A DNA stretch of 64,000 nucleotides from JAEZBP01 sp963832725 (GTDB lineage: Bacteria > Myxococcota_A > Polyangia > Polyangiales > Sandaracinaceae), in contig CAWHVG010000003.1 of NCBI GenBank assembly GCA_963832725.1, forward strand, positions 1,364,001 to 1,428,000. Direction: 5' to 3'. Under the pieces are notes generated by a model. That model made no database searches. It was not told the DNA's origin and saw only the letters and a list, made by a program, of their open reading frames with translations. Below, piece by piece: positions 35,733 through 45,182 of this stretch. The position numbers were made by a program, and so were the translations under genes. Every line of letters starts with the position of its first letter. Position 1 is the stretch's first letter.

Positions 35733-37008
35733 TCACCGCGACCAGGGATCGTAGTCGGGGTCGAGCGGCGCCTGCGGTGGCCTCATCGCCTCCGGGACGT
35801 GTCGGAGGTTCAGGCGCACGCGCGTCCAGGTCGTGTAGCGGCCCCGCATCGCGTCCACGAGGACGTCGGCGGGCTCGAGGTGAGCGGCGGCCTCCGGATG
35901 CCGCGCCTTCCATCGCTCGAGACCGGCGAGCACGTCCTCCTTCCGGGCGGCGCGACCGATCTCGATCAGCGGATGTGCCGCCCGGCGCCGCGCGGTCTTC
36001 GTCGTCTTCGCGCGCGAGGGCGCCACGCGGCGCGGCTCGCCGGCCTGCTTGCGGTAGTGCGGCGGCCACGGCGCGTCGCCGAGCCCGGCGGCCTCCTGCT
36101 CGGCGCTCAACGCCAGCGTCGTGTCGAGCGAGCAGGGCGCGTCGTCGATCCCTCCGTGCCGGTCGCCCACCTCGGCGTAGCGCGCCGGCACCGTCCCGAG
36201 GGTGTAGTCGGCCGGATCGCAGGCGAAGAGCTCCTCCCACGTGAGCGGCATGGACACCCGCGCGTCCGGGGTCGGCCGCACCGAATAGGCGCTGGCCACG
36301 GTGCGGTCCTTGGCGTTCTGGTTGTAGTCGAGGAAGACGCCGTGCCGCTCCTCTTTCCACCACTTGCTGGTGGCGATGGCCGGCGCTCGCCGCTCCACTT
36401 CGCGGGCGATGGCCAGCGCCGCGCGGCGCACCTGGTCGAAGCCCCAGCGCCGCTCCAGCCGCACGTTCACGTGCACGCCCCGCGAGCCGGAGGTCTTCGG
36501 CCAACCGACGAGCTCGAGGTCGACCAAGACCTCGCGCACCACCCGCGCGACATCGACGAATCTGCGCCCACTCGATGCCCGGCACCGGATCGAGGTCGAC
36601 GCGCAGCTCGTCCGGGTGCTCGAGGTCCTCGGCCCGGACCGGGTGCGGGTTCAGATCGATGCAGCCGAGGTTGGCCATCCAACAGAGGGCGGCCGGCTCC
36701 CGCGGGACGAGCTCTTGGGCGCTGCGTCCGCTCGGGAAACGCAGCGTGACGGTGTCGAGCCAGTCGGGCCGCTTCTCCGGCGCGCGCTTCTGGAAGAAGA
36801 ACTCCCCCGCCGCGCCGTCCACATAGCGCATGAGGACGTTGGGCCGCCCGCCCGCGCCGCGCAGCGCGCCCTCGGCCACGGCGGCGTAGTAGCGCACCAG
36901 ATCCAGCTTGGTGTGCCCGGCCTCCGGGAAGTAGAGCTTGCCCGGGTTCGAGACCGAGACCTCCCGGCCCGCGACCTCGAGCGCGACCTTCTTCGAGCGA
37001 CTGGCCAT
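35733..37008 (-). CDS. ligD: LigD-type polymerase/primase domain protein, one-base interruption
   Basis: This stand-alone NHEJ polymerase domain of about 424 residues has VSNPGKLYFPEAGHTKLDLV, FFFQKRAPEKRPDWLDTV, DLDPVPGIEWAQ (catalytic Asp pair), KTSGSRGVHVNV and RVSMPLTWEEL. The extra base at 36558-36562 (GAATC for GATC) interrupts it; the repair reads EWAQIVDVARVVREVL. It fills ends with nucleotides or ribonucleotides during Ku-dependent joining. The ATG at 37008 is used. It lies downstream of a separate ATP-dependent ligase gene on the same strand, so this locus mirrors LigD in two pieces. Confidence 0.87.
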
Positions 37009-37100
37009 CGCAGCACCACGATAGCCCCCGACCGCCCGAGCGCGCGAGTTGCCGGCCCGAAGACGCGCACGCCCGCTGCTACGCACCAGCGCGCGGACGC

Positions 37101-38183
37101 TCAGCGGCGAAGAATCCGCTGAAGCTCGTAGGGCGGCGTGACCTCGAGCTGATCGTAGCGGCAGTCCGCCGGCGCCTTGTCGGAGCGCCAGCGCTGGAAG
37201 GTCGTGGCGTGGCGGAAGCGCCTGCCCTGCAGGTGGTCGTACTTGACCTCGCAGACCCGCTCGATGCGGAGCGGCTCCCACGCGAGGTCCTTTCCCTGGC
37301 TCCAGCGGCTCTGCAAGCCGGGACGGCGCCCCCCGTCGGCGCTCGCCCACGAGGCCCACGGATGCCCCTCGAGCGCGCCTTCCCGGAGCGGGGCCAGCTC
37401 CTCGGCCAGCGCGCGCCGCTTCGTCGTGGTGAACGACGAGGTGACCCCGACGTGCTGCAGGCGCGCGTCGTCGTCGTAGAGGCCGAGCAGGAGCGAGCCG
37501 ACCAGCTCCCCGGGCCCCTTCTTGTGCCAGCGAAACCCGGCCACCACGCAGTCCGCGGTCCGCGCGTGCTTGATCTTCAGCATGGCGCGCTTCTTCGATT
37601 GATAGACGAGGTCGAAGGGCTTCGCGATCACCCCGTCGAGCCCCGCACCTTCGAAGCGCTCGAACCACTCGGCCGCCAGCGCCCGGTCGGTGGTGGCCGG
37701 CGTGACGTGGATCGGCGGCGACGCGCCTGCCAGCGCCCGCTCCAGCGCGGCCCTGCGCTCCCTCTCCGGCCGCTCGCGCAGGTCGTCGGCGCCGAGCGCC
37801 AAGAGATCGAACGCGACGAACGAGGCGGGCGTGGCCGCGGCGAGCTTCTTCACCCGCGACGCCGCGGGGTGGAGTCTCAGCTGCAGCGCTTCGAAGTCGA
37901 GCGCGCCCTCTCTCGCGACCACGATCTCGCCGTCGAGGACGCAGGTTTCGGGCACCTGTGCCAGGAGCGCCTCACACAGCTCCGGGAAGTAGCGGCCGAG
38001 CGGCCGCTCGTCTCGGCTCTGCAGGTAGAGCGCGTCCCCGTCCCGGAAGACGAGAGCGCGAAAGCCGTCCCACTTCGGCTCGTAGAGCCACCCTTCGCCC
38101 TCGGGCAGCGCTCCGGCGAGCTTGGCCAGCATCGGCGGCAGAGGAGGCCCGAAGGGCAGCGATTGGAGGCGGAAGTCGTTCAT
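37101..38183 (-). CDS. ATP-dependent DNA ligase (LigC/LigD-ligase type)
   Basis: This 360-residue ligase has the nucleotidyl-transferase motif I EPKWDGFRALV with the AMP-binding lysine. Motif III is CVLDGEIVV, then FVAFDLLALG, motif IV GLDGVIAK, motif V MLKIKHARTADCVV, and an OB-fold ending GVTSSFT … RIERVCEVKYDHL. Size fits LigC-like end-joining ligases. It is the upstream partner of the polymerase-domain gene. Distinct from the LigD at 45183, whose motif I reads HEIKLDGYR. Confidence 0.9.
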   Translation of the reverse strand: MNDFRLQSLPFGPPLPPMLAKLAGALPEGEGWLYEPKWDGFRALVFRDGDALYLQSRDERPLGRYFPELCEALLAQVPETCVLDGEIVVAREGALDFEALQLRLHPAASRVKKLAAATPASFVAFDLLALGADDLRERPERERRAALERALAGASPPIHVTPATTDRALAAEWFERFEGAGLDGVIAKPFDLVYQSKKRAMLKIKHARTADCVVAGFRWHKKGPGELVGSLLLGLYDDDARLQHVGVTSSFTTTKRRALAEELAPLREGALEGHPWASWASADGGRRPGLQSRWSQGKDLAWEPLRIERVCEVKYDHLQGRRFRHATTFQRWRSDKAPADCRYDQLEVTPPYELQRILRR

Positions 38184-38320
38184 CGCCGACAACGATAGCG
38201 CCCCCCGCACACCGCACGCGACACGACCGTTCCTCGCGTTCGGTGCTCCGCCCGAGCACGGCGCGACAACAAACGGGGGGCGCCCCACTCCTCCGCTCTC
38301 GGGCACGCTCCGCGAGCGGG

Positions 38321-39319
38321 TCAGAGGTTGCGGACCAAGAGCGCGACGCCCGCCACCAGGAGCGCGCCCATCAAGAGCGAGCGCGCCGGGCGCTCGGCGG
38401 CGCGGTCCGCGAGGCTCCGCTCGTGCACCCGCTCGGGATAGCGACCGCGCTCGCGCCCGTCGTGCCCCGGCGCGAAGAGGTTGTCGTGGCGACCGTTGGC
38501 GCGCACATCGGTCTGCTGGGCCTCGAAGAGCGTGCCTTCCAACAGCCGGTCGGCGAGCCGCGGCGCGACCGCGCCGAGCGCGGAGACGGCACGCCCGGAG
38601 CCACCGACGAAGACCTCCCGCACCGGCTCGACCGCCGCTCGGAGGATGGCCTTGGCGACCAGCTCCGGCGCGTAGAGTGGCGGCGCGTTGCGCGGCTCGT
38701 TCGGCGTGAACGCGCGCGCGTGCTCGTGGTAGGGCGTCGCGATCGAGCTCGGCTTGATCAGCGTGACGCTCACCGGCGCGCCCTCGTGCTCGAGCTCCAT
38801 GCGGAGCGCCTCCGTGAAGCCCTTCACCGCGTGCTTGCTCGCGCTGTAGGCGCCCTGCAGTGGGAGCGACCGGTCGCCGGCCACACTGCCGATGTTGATC
38901 AAGGCACCGCCTCGCTCCCCAAAGTGGCGTAACGCCACGGTGGCGCCGTGGACCACGCCCCAATAATTCGTCTCGAAAAGGCGCCGGTGATCGTCGATTG
39001 GCGTCTCCGTGAGCGCGCCGAAGATGGACACCCCCGCGTTGTTCACCCAGGTGTCGATCGGGCCAAAACGCTCCTCGGCCTGCACGGCCAAACGCTCGAC
39101 TTCGTCCGGGTCCGTCACGTCGACGTCGACCGCCAGCGCCCGTCCCCCCTGCGCTTCGATCTCGGAGACCACGCGCGCGAGCACGTCGGCGCTTCGCGCG
39201 CCGAGGATGACCCGGGCCCCTTCACGGGCGGCCAGCCGCGCCGTGCAGAGCCCGATCCCGCTGCTGGCGCCGGTGATCACGATCACCTGCTCGGCGAGAG
39301 GTCTGAGGTTCGGTCGCAT
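38321..39319 (-). CDS. short-chain dehydrogenase with C-terminal membrane anchor
   Basis: This 332-residue SDR has cofactor motif TGASSGIG, NNAG in WVNNAGVSIFGAL, catalytic Ser in NIGSVAGD and YSASK (Tyr-x-x-x-Lys). Residues beyond 260 are basic, and the protein ends in a hydrophobic LLMGALLVAGVALLVRNL, a likely tail anchor. AGGAG precedes the ATG at 39319. Substrate unknown. The tail-anchored SDR layout is frequent in myxobacteria and actinobacteria. Confidence 0.87.
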   Translation of the reverse strand: MRPNLRPLAEQVIVITGASSGIGLCTARLAAREGARVILGARSADVLARVVSEIEAQGGRALAVDVDVTDPDEVERLAVQAEERFGPIDTWVNNAGVSIFGALTETPIDDHRRLFETNYWGVVHGATVALRHFGERGGALINIGSVAGDRSLPLQGAYSASKHAVKGFTEALRMELEHEGAPVSVTLIKPSSIATPYHEHARAFTPNEPRNAPPLYAPELVAKAILRAAVEPVREVFVGGSGRAVSALGAVAPRLADRLLEGTLFEAQQTDVRANGRHDNLFAPGHDGRERGRYPERVHERSLADRAAERPARSLLMGALLVAGVALLVRNL

Positions 39320-39534
39320 CGGAGGCTCCTTTCCCGTCCCGCCTGATCGCTGCACGCCGCACGCCAAGTCATCCGTGTCGTGCATCACGAATTGCGCACC
39401 GGACACGAAACCTGGTACGCGCAGGACCGATGAGGGGGCGGTTCGTTCGCGACCGAGCCCGAACGCTCGTCGACGAGCGAGCTTCGCCCTGCCGGCGGAG
39501 AATCTAGCCGGACCCAGGAATGAGGGAGGACTTG

Positions 39535-40767
39535 ATGATGAAAACGAGCTCACGGACATGGTTGGCCTGCATGGCCGGGCTGGCGAGTCTGATCGCCGTC
39601 GCGTGCGACAACTCGGGCAGCGGTGACGACGGCGGCACCACGCCCACGCCCGACGGCGGCACTACGTCCATGACGGACGGCGGTGGCGGCGGAGGAGGCT
39701 CCGACGGAGGTGGGGGCGGCGGTGGAGACACCGACGGCGGCGGCGGAGGCGGCACCGACGGCGGTGGGGGAGGCGGCAGCGACTGCGCCTCGATGGCCAG
39801 CGCCTACTGCGCCCGCTTCATGGAGTGCAACCCGAACGGGTTCACCGGCGCATACGAGGACGACGCCACCTGCCAGCGCGTGATGACCGCCTCCTGCGAG
39901 AGCGGCACACCGACCCCGCTCACCAACGGTCTCACCGACCAGGCGACCTGCGACGCCGCGAAGGTCGCCGACTGCGATGGATTCTTCTCCGCCAGCAACC
40001 CGCCGATACTCGACGCGTGCGTGCCGCTCGCGGGCCAGGTCACCACGCTGATGGGCTCCTGCTTCACGGATCTGCAGTGTGGCAACGACGAGGGGACGGG
40101 CCGCACCGGCCGTCGCATGTACTGCCGGCCCACCTCGGGCAACTACGGCACCGCGGATTGCCCGCGCGGCCAGTGCGTCCCGGCCAAGCCGGACGGCTCC
40201 AGCTGCAACCCCGCCAACCAGGGCTCGAGCGAGTTCTGCGACAGCTTCGGCGGACAGTCGTGCGTGAAGCAGTTCGACTCGAGCGCCGGCGTGACGGGCT
40301 CGAACCAGTGCCGGACGGTCACCTACGGGATGAACGGCGACGACTGCTTCCCTGGCTCGGACATGCAGTGCGCGTCCGGGTTCGAGTGCGATAGCGGCAG
40401 CAAGACCTGCATGGCGGCGCTCTCGGAGGGCGCGACCTGCGACACCGCCCACAGCCTCTGCGACCACCGGATTGGTTTGACCTGCACCGACGAGGGGAGC
40501 GGCGGCAACCACTGCCGCTACGGCATCGTCTTCGTGGACGTCGGCGCGCAGTGCGGCAGCGCGGTGACGGTCGGCGGGCGAACGGAGAACCGCCAGTGCA
40601 GCGCCTACGCTCGCTGCGACACGTCCGTGACCCCGAACGTCTGTGTCGCGCTCGTCCCCCAGGACGGGACCTGCACGCTCTCGCCCGACAACTGCGAGCC
40701 GGGCCTCGAGTGCGACTCCACCACCAACACCTGTCAGCCCCCGACGCCGTCCTCGACGTGCCCGTGA
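39535..40767 (+). CDS. Gly/Asp- and Cys-rich lipoprotein
   Basis: This 410-residue lipoprotein has a signal (WLACMAGLASLIAVAC) with the lipobox Cys at about 25. A linker of about 60 residues of Gly, Asp, Thr and Ser repeats follows, then a Cys-rich domain with about 24 cysteines in pairs (CASMASAYCARFMECNPNGF, CFTDLQCG, GFECDSGSKTC). This architecture is common among myxobacterial surface proteins of unknown function. GGGAGGAC precedes tandem ATGs at 39535 and 39538. A strong terminator follows. Confidence 0.75.
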   Translation: MMKTSSRTWLACMAGLASLIAVACDNSGSGDDGGTTPTPDGGTTSMTDGGGGGGGSDGGGGGGGDTDGGGGGGTDGGGGGGSDCASMASAYCARFMECNPNGFTGAYEDDATCQRVMTASCESGTPTPLTNGLTDQATCDAAKVADCDGFFSASNPPILDACVPLAGQVTTLMGSCFTDLQCGNDEGTGRTGRRMYCRPTSGNYGTADCPRGQCVPAKPDGSSCNPANQGSSEFCDSFGGQSCVKQFDSSAGVTGSNQCRTVTYGMNGDDCFPGSDMQCASGFECDSGSKTCMAALSEGATCDTAHSLCDHRIGLTCTDEGSGGNHCRYGIVFVDVGAQCGSAVTVGGRTENRQCSAYARCDTSVTPNVCVALVPQDGTCTLSPDNCEPGLECDSTTNTCQPPTPSSTCP

Positions 40768-40784
40768 GCTGAAGGAAGGCACCG

Positions 40785-40823
40785 AAAAAGGGTCGCTCGC
40801 TTCACGGCGAGCGACCCTTTTTT
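40785..40823 (+). terminator. rho-independent terminator
   Basis: A 16-bp perfect stem AAAAAGGGTCGCTCGC / GCGAGCGACCCTTTTT with a six-base loop and T run starts 18 bases after the lipoprotein stop. The flanking A and T runs make it bidirectional, also serving the convergent gene at 40868. Confidence 0.92.
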
Positions 40824-40867
40824 CGCGCCTCGAGGTCGGCAGCGCGCGCCGCGTCGGCGGACGGGCA

Positions 40868-42779
40868 TCAGTCGTCGAACGCCCAGGCGGCGGCCTCGTG
40901 AGGGTCCAGATGCAGCCGGAGCTCCGCGCCTCGACGACGCAGCGCGCTCCGACCCAGCAGCTCCACGTCGCGCCGCCCGCGCAGGGTCGACGCCAGCTCA
41001 CCCGAGAGCCGAACGCGCACGGTCGCGGGCGCATCGCCGAAGTTCAGGACCACGAGCACCGGTCGCCCTTCCCGCCTCGGAACGCGCGCGTAGGCATGGA
41101 CGCGGTCGTCGCCGCCAACGACCCCGAGCGGGATGAGCTCGCCGGTCGAGAGCGCCGGCTCCGCGTGGCGAAGCCCGATGAGGCGGCGCAGGAAGTCCAG
41201 GCGCGAGGGATTGGACGCGGACTCGAGGAGCGGCTCGCCGGGCTGGGGCGCGCCGAGTTCCCGACCCACGCACAGGTTTGGCACCCCCGGCAGCGTGAGC
41301 ATCAGCGCGGCCGCCACCCGCTCCAGCGCCAGGCCTCGCGGAGCACGGACCGCCTCACCTTCGAGCACGCGCGGCACGGGATCACGCGCCTCGTGCCGGA
41401 CCGCGTCGTCGAGCGCGGCGGCGGCTTCACCCTCCTCCGACACGTCGGCCCACCGACCGGCCTCGGTCCGGTCGTCGATTCGGGTCGAAGCCATCATCGA
41501 GGTACGTACGGGTCCCCACGCGCGCCTCCGCCAGCAGCGCCACCCGCGGCTCGATGCGCGCCAGCTCGCGGCGCAGCGCGGCGAAGAACCCGGGCGCGCG
41601 CTCCGCCACGTTCCACCCGCCGTTCACGACGAAGCCATCCACGTCGAGCGCGCGAGCCCAGAGCGAGAGCGCCTCGATGATCCAGCGGCGGACCTCGGGC
41701 TCGTCGTGGTCGAGGCGCAGGAGGGTCTCCGGTCCGCGCGCGGCACCCTCTCCCGAGCCCCGCGTGTAGAACCGCCAGTAGGGCGACCGCCGGCCGTCGC
41801 GGGCCGCGCTCAGGGAGTAGCGATGCGCCTCCGATGTGTGGCTCGGCGCGAAGTCGAGGAGGATCCGGATGCCGAGCGCGTGAGCACGACCGACGAGCGC
41901 GCGAAAGGCTTGGAGCCGGCCCGCGCTGACGCGCACGCCGAATTCCTCGGTGTCGCCGCGGTCGCCTCCGGGCGAGTCGGAGAGCGGGCTCAGGCGCAAC
42001 GCGTCGACACCGAGCTCGGCCAAGCGCGGAAGCCGCGCGGAGATGGTATCGAAGGCGGCCTCTCCGATTGGGCCGCAGACCACGGCGCGGTCCAGCCACG
42101 CGGGGTGCTCGCGCATAGGGTCGATGCGCCGCGCACGCCCCCCCTCGACCCGGAACGAGACCCCCGCGCAATCGTCGCGGCCGGCCGCATCGGTCGCCGT
42201 CAGCCACACCAGGTACTCCCCGTCGTCGGACGGAACGGCGAGGCTGGCGCGCGGCCCCGCGAGCTCTCGGAGCGAGCGTCCGTCCGCCGAGCGGAGCGGG
42301 GCCGGGTTGCTCGGATCCGCCGACCACCGGTAGTCGGTCAGGGGCAGGTGGGTACCGCGATTGGGCGTGCTCTCGACCCCGTCGAGCTCGATGTGGTCCG
42401 CGCTCACGCCCAGGCGCAGAATGGCGCGCGGCCCGGCGGGCAGGCGTACGCGGTAGACCAGCCGCGCCTCTCGCGCCCGCACCGCGGGGTCCACGCAGTA
42501 CGCGCCCACCACGTTCTCGCCCGGCGCGAGCGGCACCGTGACGCCGAAGCGTCCTCGGCGAACGGGCGCGCGGAGACGCACCGGGCCGCGCTTGACCTCC
42601 ACCGCGACGCATCCTTCCGGTGCGCGCCCGCTCACCCGGTGCTCGAAGGCCCACACCTCGCCCCCGAGCGTGTCGAAGCGCACGTCGGCGATGCGCTCGC
42701 CGAGCGCCTGGGAAGGCGCGCCCCCACCGCAGGCACCGAGCAAACAGGCGAGGACGCCGATCGGCGACGAGCGCCCCAT
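40868..42779 (-). CDS. alpha-amylase-family (GH13-like) lipoprotein, one-base interruption
   Basis: This protein is about 636 residues after removing the extra base at 41477-41481; the repair reads DDGFDPIDDRTEAG. A lipoprotein signal (IGVLACLLGACGGG) comes first, then a beta-sandwich region, then a TIM barrel with LGVDALRLSPLSDSPGGD, ILLDFAPSHTSEAH, DVDGFVVNGGWNVAE and LLAEARVGTR, and a C-terminal beta domain. These correspond to GH13 regions I-III. The nucleophile position reads DGFVVNGGW, where GH13 enzymes have DGxRxDxxx, so the nucleophilic Asp appears lost. It may bind rather than cleave glucans. Convergent with the lipoprotein at 39535. Confidence 0.75.
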
Positions 42780-42924
42780 GCGGCTGAAGTTGGCCCCGCG
42801 AGGCGCGCCCGCAACGATGAGGCTCAGGGCGACGCCCCGCTCGCCGCGCGCCCGATGTCACGCGCTGGCTCGGGGCGACCGGCGCGGCGTTCGAAGCTCA
42901 CACCACACCGACGGCGCTCGGGTC

Positions 42925-42969
42925 GCGCCTCGCCTCGGCGGGGCGACGTGCCGCGTCGAGGCGAGGCGC
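42925..42969. repeat. 13-bp inverted repeat upstream of ku
   Basis: GCGCCTCGCCTCG (42925-42937) and CGAGGCGAGGCGC (42957-42969) are perfect reverse complements with a 19-base spacer, 60 bp before the ku start. It could be an attenuator or operator; no function shown. Confidence 0.45.
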
Positions 42970-43028
42970 AGGCCGCGTGCGCGTCCCGGTAGGAGCACCT
43001 GGCGTGATGAGCGCAGGAGGGAACGAGG

Positions 43029-43991
43029 ATGCCTGCGCGCGCGATCTGGAAGGGAGCCATCAGCTTTGGGTTGGTCCAGATCCCGGTGGAGCTGGTGAGC
43101 GCCGAGTCACGCCACGGAGGCGTCTCCTTCACCATGCTCGACCAGCGCAACATGGCGCGCATCGGGTACGAGCGCGTCAACAAGGAGACCGGGGAGAGGG
43201 TCCCCTGGGACGAGATTGTCAAAGGCTACGAGATCGACGACGGAGAGTTCGTCGTGCTCGACGACGGCGACTTCGCCCGCGCGAACGTAGAAGCCACGCA
43301 GACGGTGGAGATCGTGCAGTTCGCGGACGCGGACGAGGTCGACTGGGTCTACTGCGAGAAACCCTACTATCTCCGCCCGACGAAGCGGGGCTTCAAAGCC
43401 TATGCGCTCCTGAGAGACACGTTGCGCAAGATGCAAAAGATCGGCATCGCCACGGTGGTGATCCGGGCGCGACAGCACGTCGCGGCCGTCATGCCACGCG
43501 GAGCGGCGCTCGCCCTCGAGATCCTGCGCTATGCCGATGAGATCCGCGACGAAGGCGAGGCGGGCGTATCGGCGGAGGGCGCGGACGCACTCGGGGTGAG
43601 CCCGATGGAGCGCCAGATGGCCGAACAGCTCGTAGAGGGAATGACCCGGCCCTTCGATCTGAGCCGCTTTCACGACGACTACCACGACGACCTGATGCGG
43701 ATCATCGAAGAGAAAGCCGAGCGAGGCGAGGTGAACGTCGTCACCGAGCCCGAGGAGGTGGAGCGCCCTGCCGCGCGCGAGGTCGACCTGATGGCGCTGC
43801 TCAAGCAGAGCCTCGCCGAGACCGAATCCGGTGAAGCACCCGCCCCCGCCGCGAAGACGAAGAAGCCCGCCGCGAAGACGAAGAAGCCCGCCGCGAAGAC
43901 GAAGAAGCCCGCCGCGAAGACGAAGAAGCCCGCCGCGAAGACGAACAAAGCCGGGCCGAAGAAGAGCCCGAAGGGACGAAAATCGGCGTGA
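43029..43991 (+). CDS. ku: Ku end-binding protein
   Basis: This 320-residue bacterial Ku starts MPARAIWKGAISFGLVQIPV, a nearly invariant opening. The core includes GYERVNKETGERVPWDEIVK, IVQFADADEVDWVYCEKPYY, GIATVVIRARQHVAAVMP and MTRPFDLSRFHDDY. The C-terminus is an extended basic tail with five tandem AAKTKKP heptads (43846-43950), expected to bind DNA. Ku rings DNA double-strand ends and recruits LigD, encoded 0.6 kb downstream. The 21-bp DNA repeat behind the heptads may vary in number among strains. Confidence 0.95.
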   Translation: MPARAIWKGAISFGLVQIPVELVSAESRHGGVSFTMLDQRNMARIGYERVNKETGERVPWDEIVKGYEIDDGEFVVLDDGDFARANVEATQTVEIVQFADADEVDWVYCEKPYYLRPTKRGFKAYALLRDTLRKMQKIGIATVVIRARQHVAAVMPRGAALALEILRYADEIRDEGEAGVSAEGADALGVSPMERQMAEQLVEGMTRPFDLSRFHDDYHDDLMRIIEEKAERGEVNVVTEPEEVERPAAREVDLMALLKQSLAETESGEAPAPAAKTKKPAAKTKKPAAKTKKPAAKTKKPAAKTNKAGPKKSPKGRKSA

Positions 43992-44074
43992 CGCGAGGCG
44001 GAACGCCGCAGACACCCGAGGCCACCCGCGTCCTCGACCGAATCGACGGCACGGCATTCGCGTCCCTTTCCGGC

Positions 44075-44569
44075 ATGCGACGAGCCGCCCTGCTCCTCTC
44101 CCTCGGCGCGTGCGCGTGCGGCGCCTACACGGGAACGCCGAGCACCACGACCTTGACGCCCTCGGCCACGGAGCACGAGGCCGTGCTGACCGGGTATGGT
44201 ATCGACCCCGCAGAGAACCGACCGAGCGTCCCCCCGAGCTGCGAGAGCATCTGGGACACGAACGAGGACGGCGTCCTGAGCTCGAGCGAGATTGCAGCGG
44301 GGCTCGAACAGACCTGGGACTTGAACCGCGACGGGGAGCTCGAGCCGGCGGAGCTCGCGGCAGCGGTCGAGACCCTGCCCGGCCCGATGCGCGCGCGGAT
44401 CGCGGAGCTGGAGATCCGCGCCGGCCCGAACGGCCTCGCCGCGTTCCACTACTGGGACGGAAACCAAGACGGCGTCATCGAGCCGGACGAGCTCACGCCG
44501 GCCATGGTGGCGCGCTGGGACGTCGACGGCGACGGAGTCATCGAGCCGAACGAGTGGCCGGTAGGCTGA
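44075..44569 (+). CDS. EF-hand lipoprotein
   Basis: This protein is about 164 residues from the ATG at 44075. The lipoprotein signal is AALLLSLGACACG. Four EF-hand-like calcium loops follow: DTNEDGVLSSSE, DLNRDGELEPAE, DGNQDGVIEPDE and DVDGDGVIEPNE, each with the D-x-N/D-x-D-G spacing. It should bind calcium outside the cytoplasm. It sits between ku and ligD in the same direction, one base from the next start, which is odd for an exported protein. Confidence 0.85.
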   Translation: MRRAALLLSLGACACGAYTGTPSTTTLTPSATEHEAVLTGYGIDPAENRPSVPPSCESIWDTNEDGVLSSSEIAAGLEQTWDLNRDGELEPAELAAAVETLPGPMRARIAELEIRAGPNGLAAFHYWDGNQDGVIEPDELTPAMVARWDVDGDGVIEPNEWPVG

Positions 44570-44570
44570 G

Positions 44571-45167
44571 GTGCCCGAGCGCGGGACGGCCCGGCGCGAC
44601 GCGCGGGAGGAGCTGGGCGAGTATCGCGACAAGCGCCGCCTCGAGCGGACGCCCGAGCCTCCCGCCGAGCGCGGCGCATCGCCGAGCGGGCGCAGCTTCG
44701 TCGTCCAGAAGCACGCCGCCCGCCGGCTGCACTACGACCTCCGCCTGGAGCACGAGGGCGTGCTGCTGAGCTGGGCGGTCCCCAAAGGTCCCAGCCTCGA
44801 CCCGCGCGAGCGCCGGCTGGCGGTCCGCACCGAGGATCACCCGGTCGAGTACGGCGCGTTCGAGGGCGTGATCCCGAAGGGTGAATACGGCGCCGGGACG
44901 GTGCTCCTCTGGGACCGCGGGACGTGGACGCCGCTCGACGATCCGAGCGCAGGCCTCGAGAAGGGTCACCTCCGTTTCACGCTCGAGGGCGCGAAGTTGC
45001 GCGGTCGCTTCAGCTTGATCCGCACCCGCGGCGCCGATCCGTGGCTGCTCATCAAGGGCGAGGACGAAGAGGCCCAGCCCGGGCGGGGCGACGCGCTGCT
45101 GGAACGCGAAGCACGGAGCGTCGCCAGCGGCCGCACGCTGGACCAAATCTCCCGCGATCCCGATTGA
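44571..45167 (+). CDS. ligD: LigD 3'-phosphoesterase domain
   Basis: This 198-residue phosphoesterase domain has FVVQKHAARRLHYDLRLEHE with the His/Asp catalytic set, LLSWAVPKGPSLDP, EDHPVEYGAFEGVIPKGEYG and LLWDRGTWTP. It trims 3' ends before joining. The frame stops at a TGA (45165-45167, context GATTGAG) and continues in the same frame into the ligase-polymerase ORF with AWHTGVQAGALDP. If GATT was GATC, the codon is Arg and the linker reads RDPDRAW, typical of LigD. The two ORFs would then be one LigD of about 823 residues. Confidence 0.9.
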   Translation: MPERGTARRDAREELGEYRDKRRLERTPEPPAERGASPSGRSFVVQKHAARRLHYDLRLEHEGVLLSWAVPKGPSLDPRERRLAVRTEDHPVEYGAFEGVIPKGEYGAGTVLLWDRGTWTPLDDPSAGLEKGHLRFTLEGAKLRGRFSLIRTRGADPWLLIKGEDEEAQPGRGDALLEREARSVASGRTLDQISRDPD

Positions 45168-45182
45168 GCGTGGCACACGGGC

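Noticed and set aside
39650..39785. Glycine/aspartate-rich GGNGGN DNA as a functional repeat element
   Set aside because: It is in frame within a lipoprotein linker and looks like ordinary low-complexity coding sequence.
45165..45167. TGA as selenocysteine in LigD
   Set aside because: LigD has no selenocysteine member, the expected residue is Arg, no SECIS-like hairpin follows, and the same GATTGAG context occurs in an unrelated gene.
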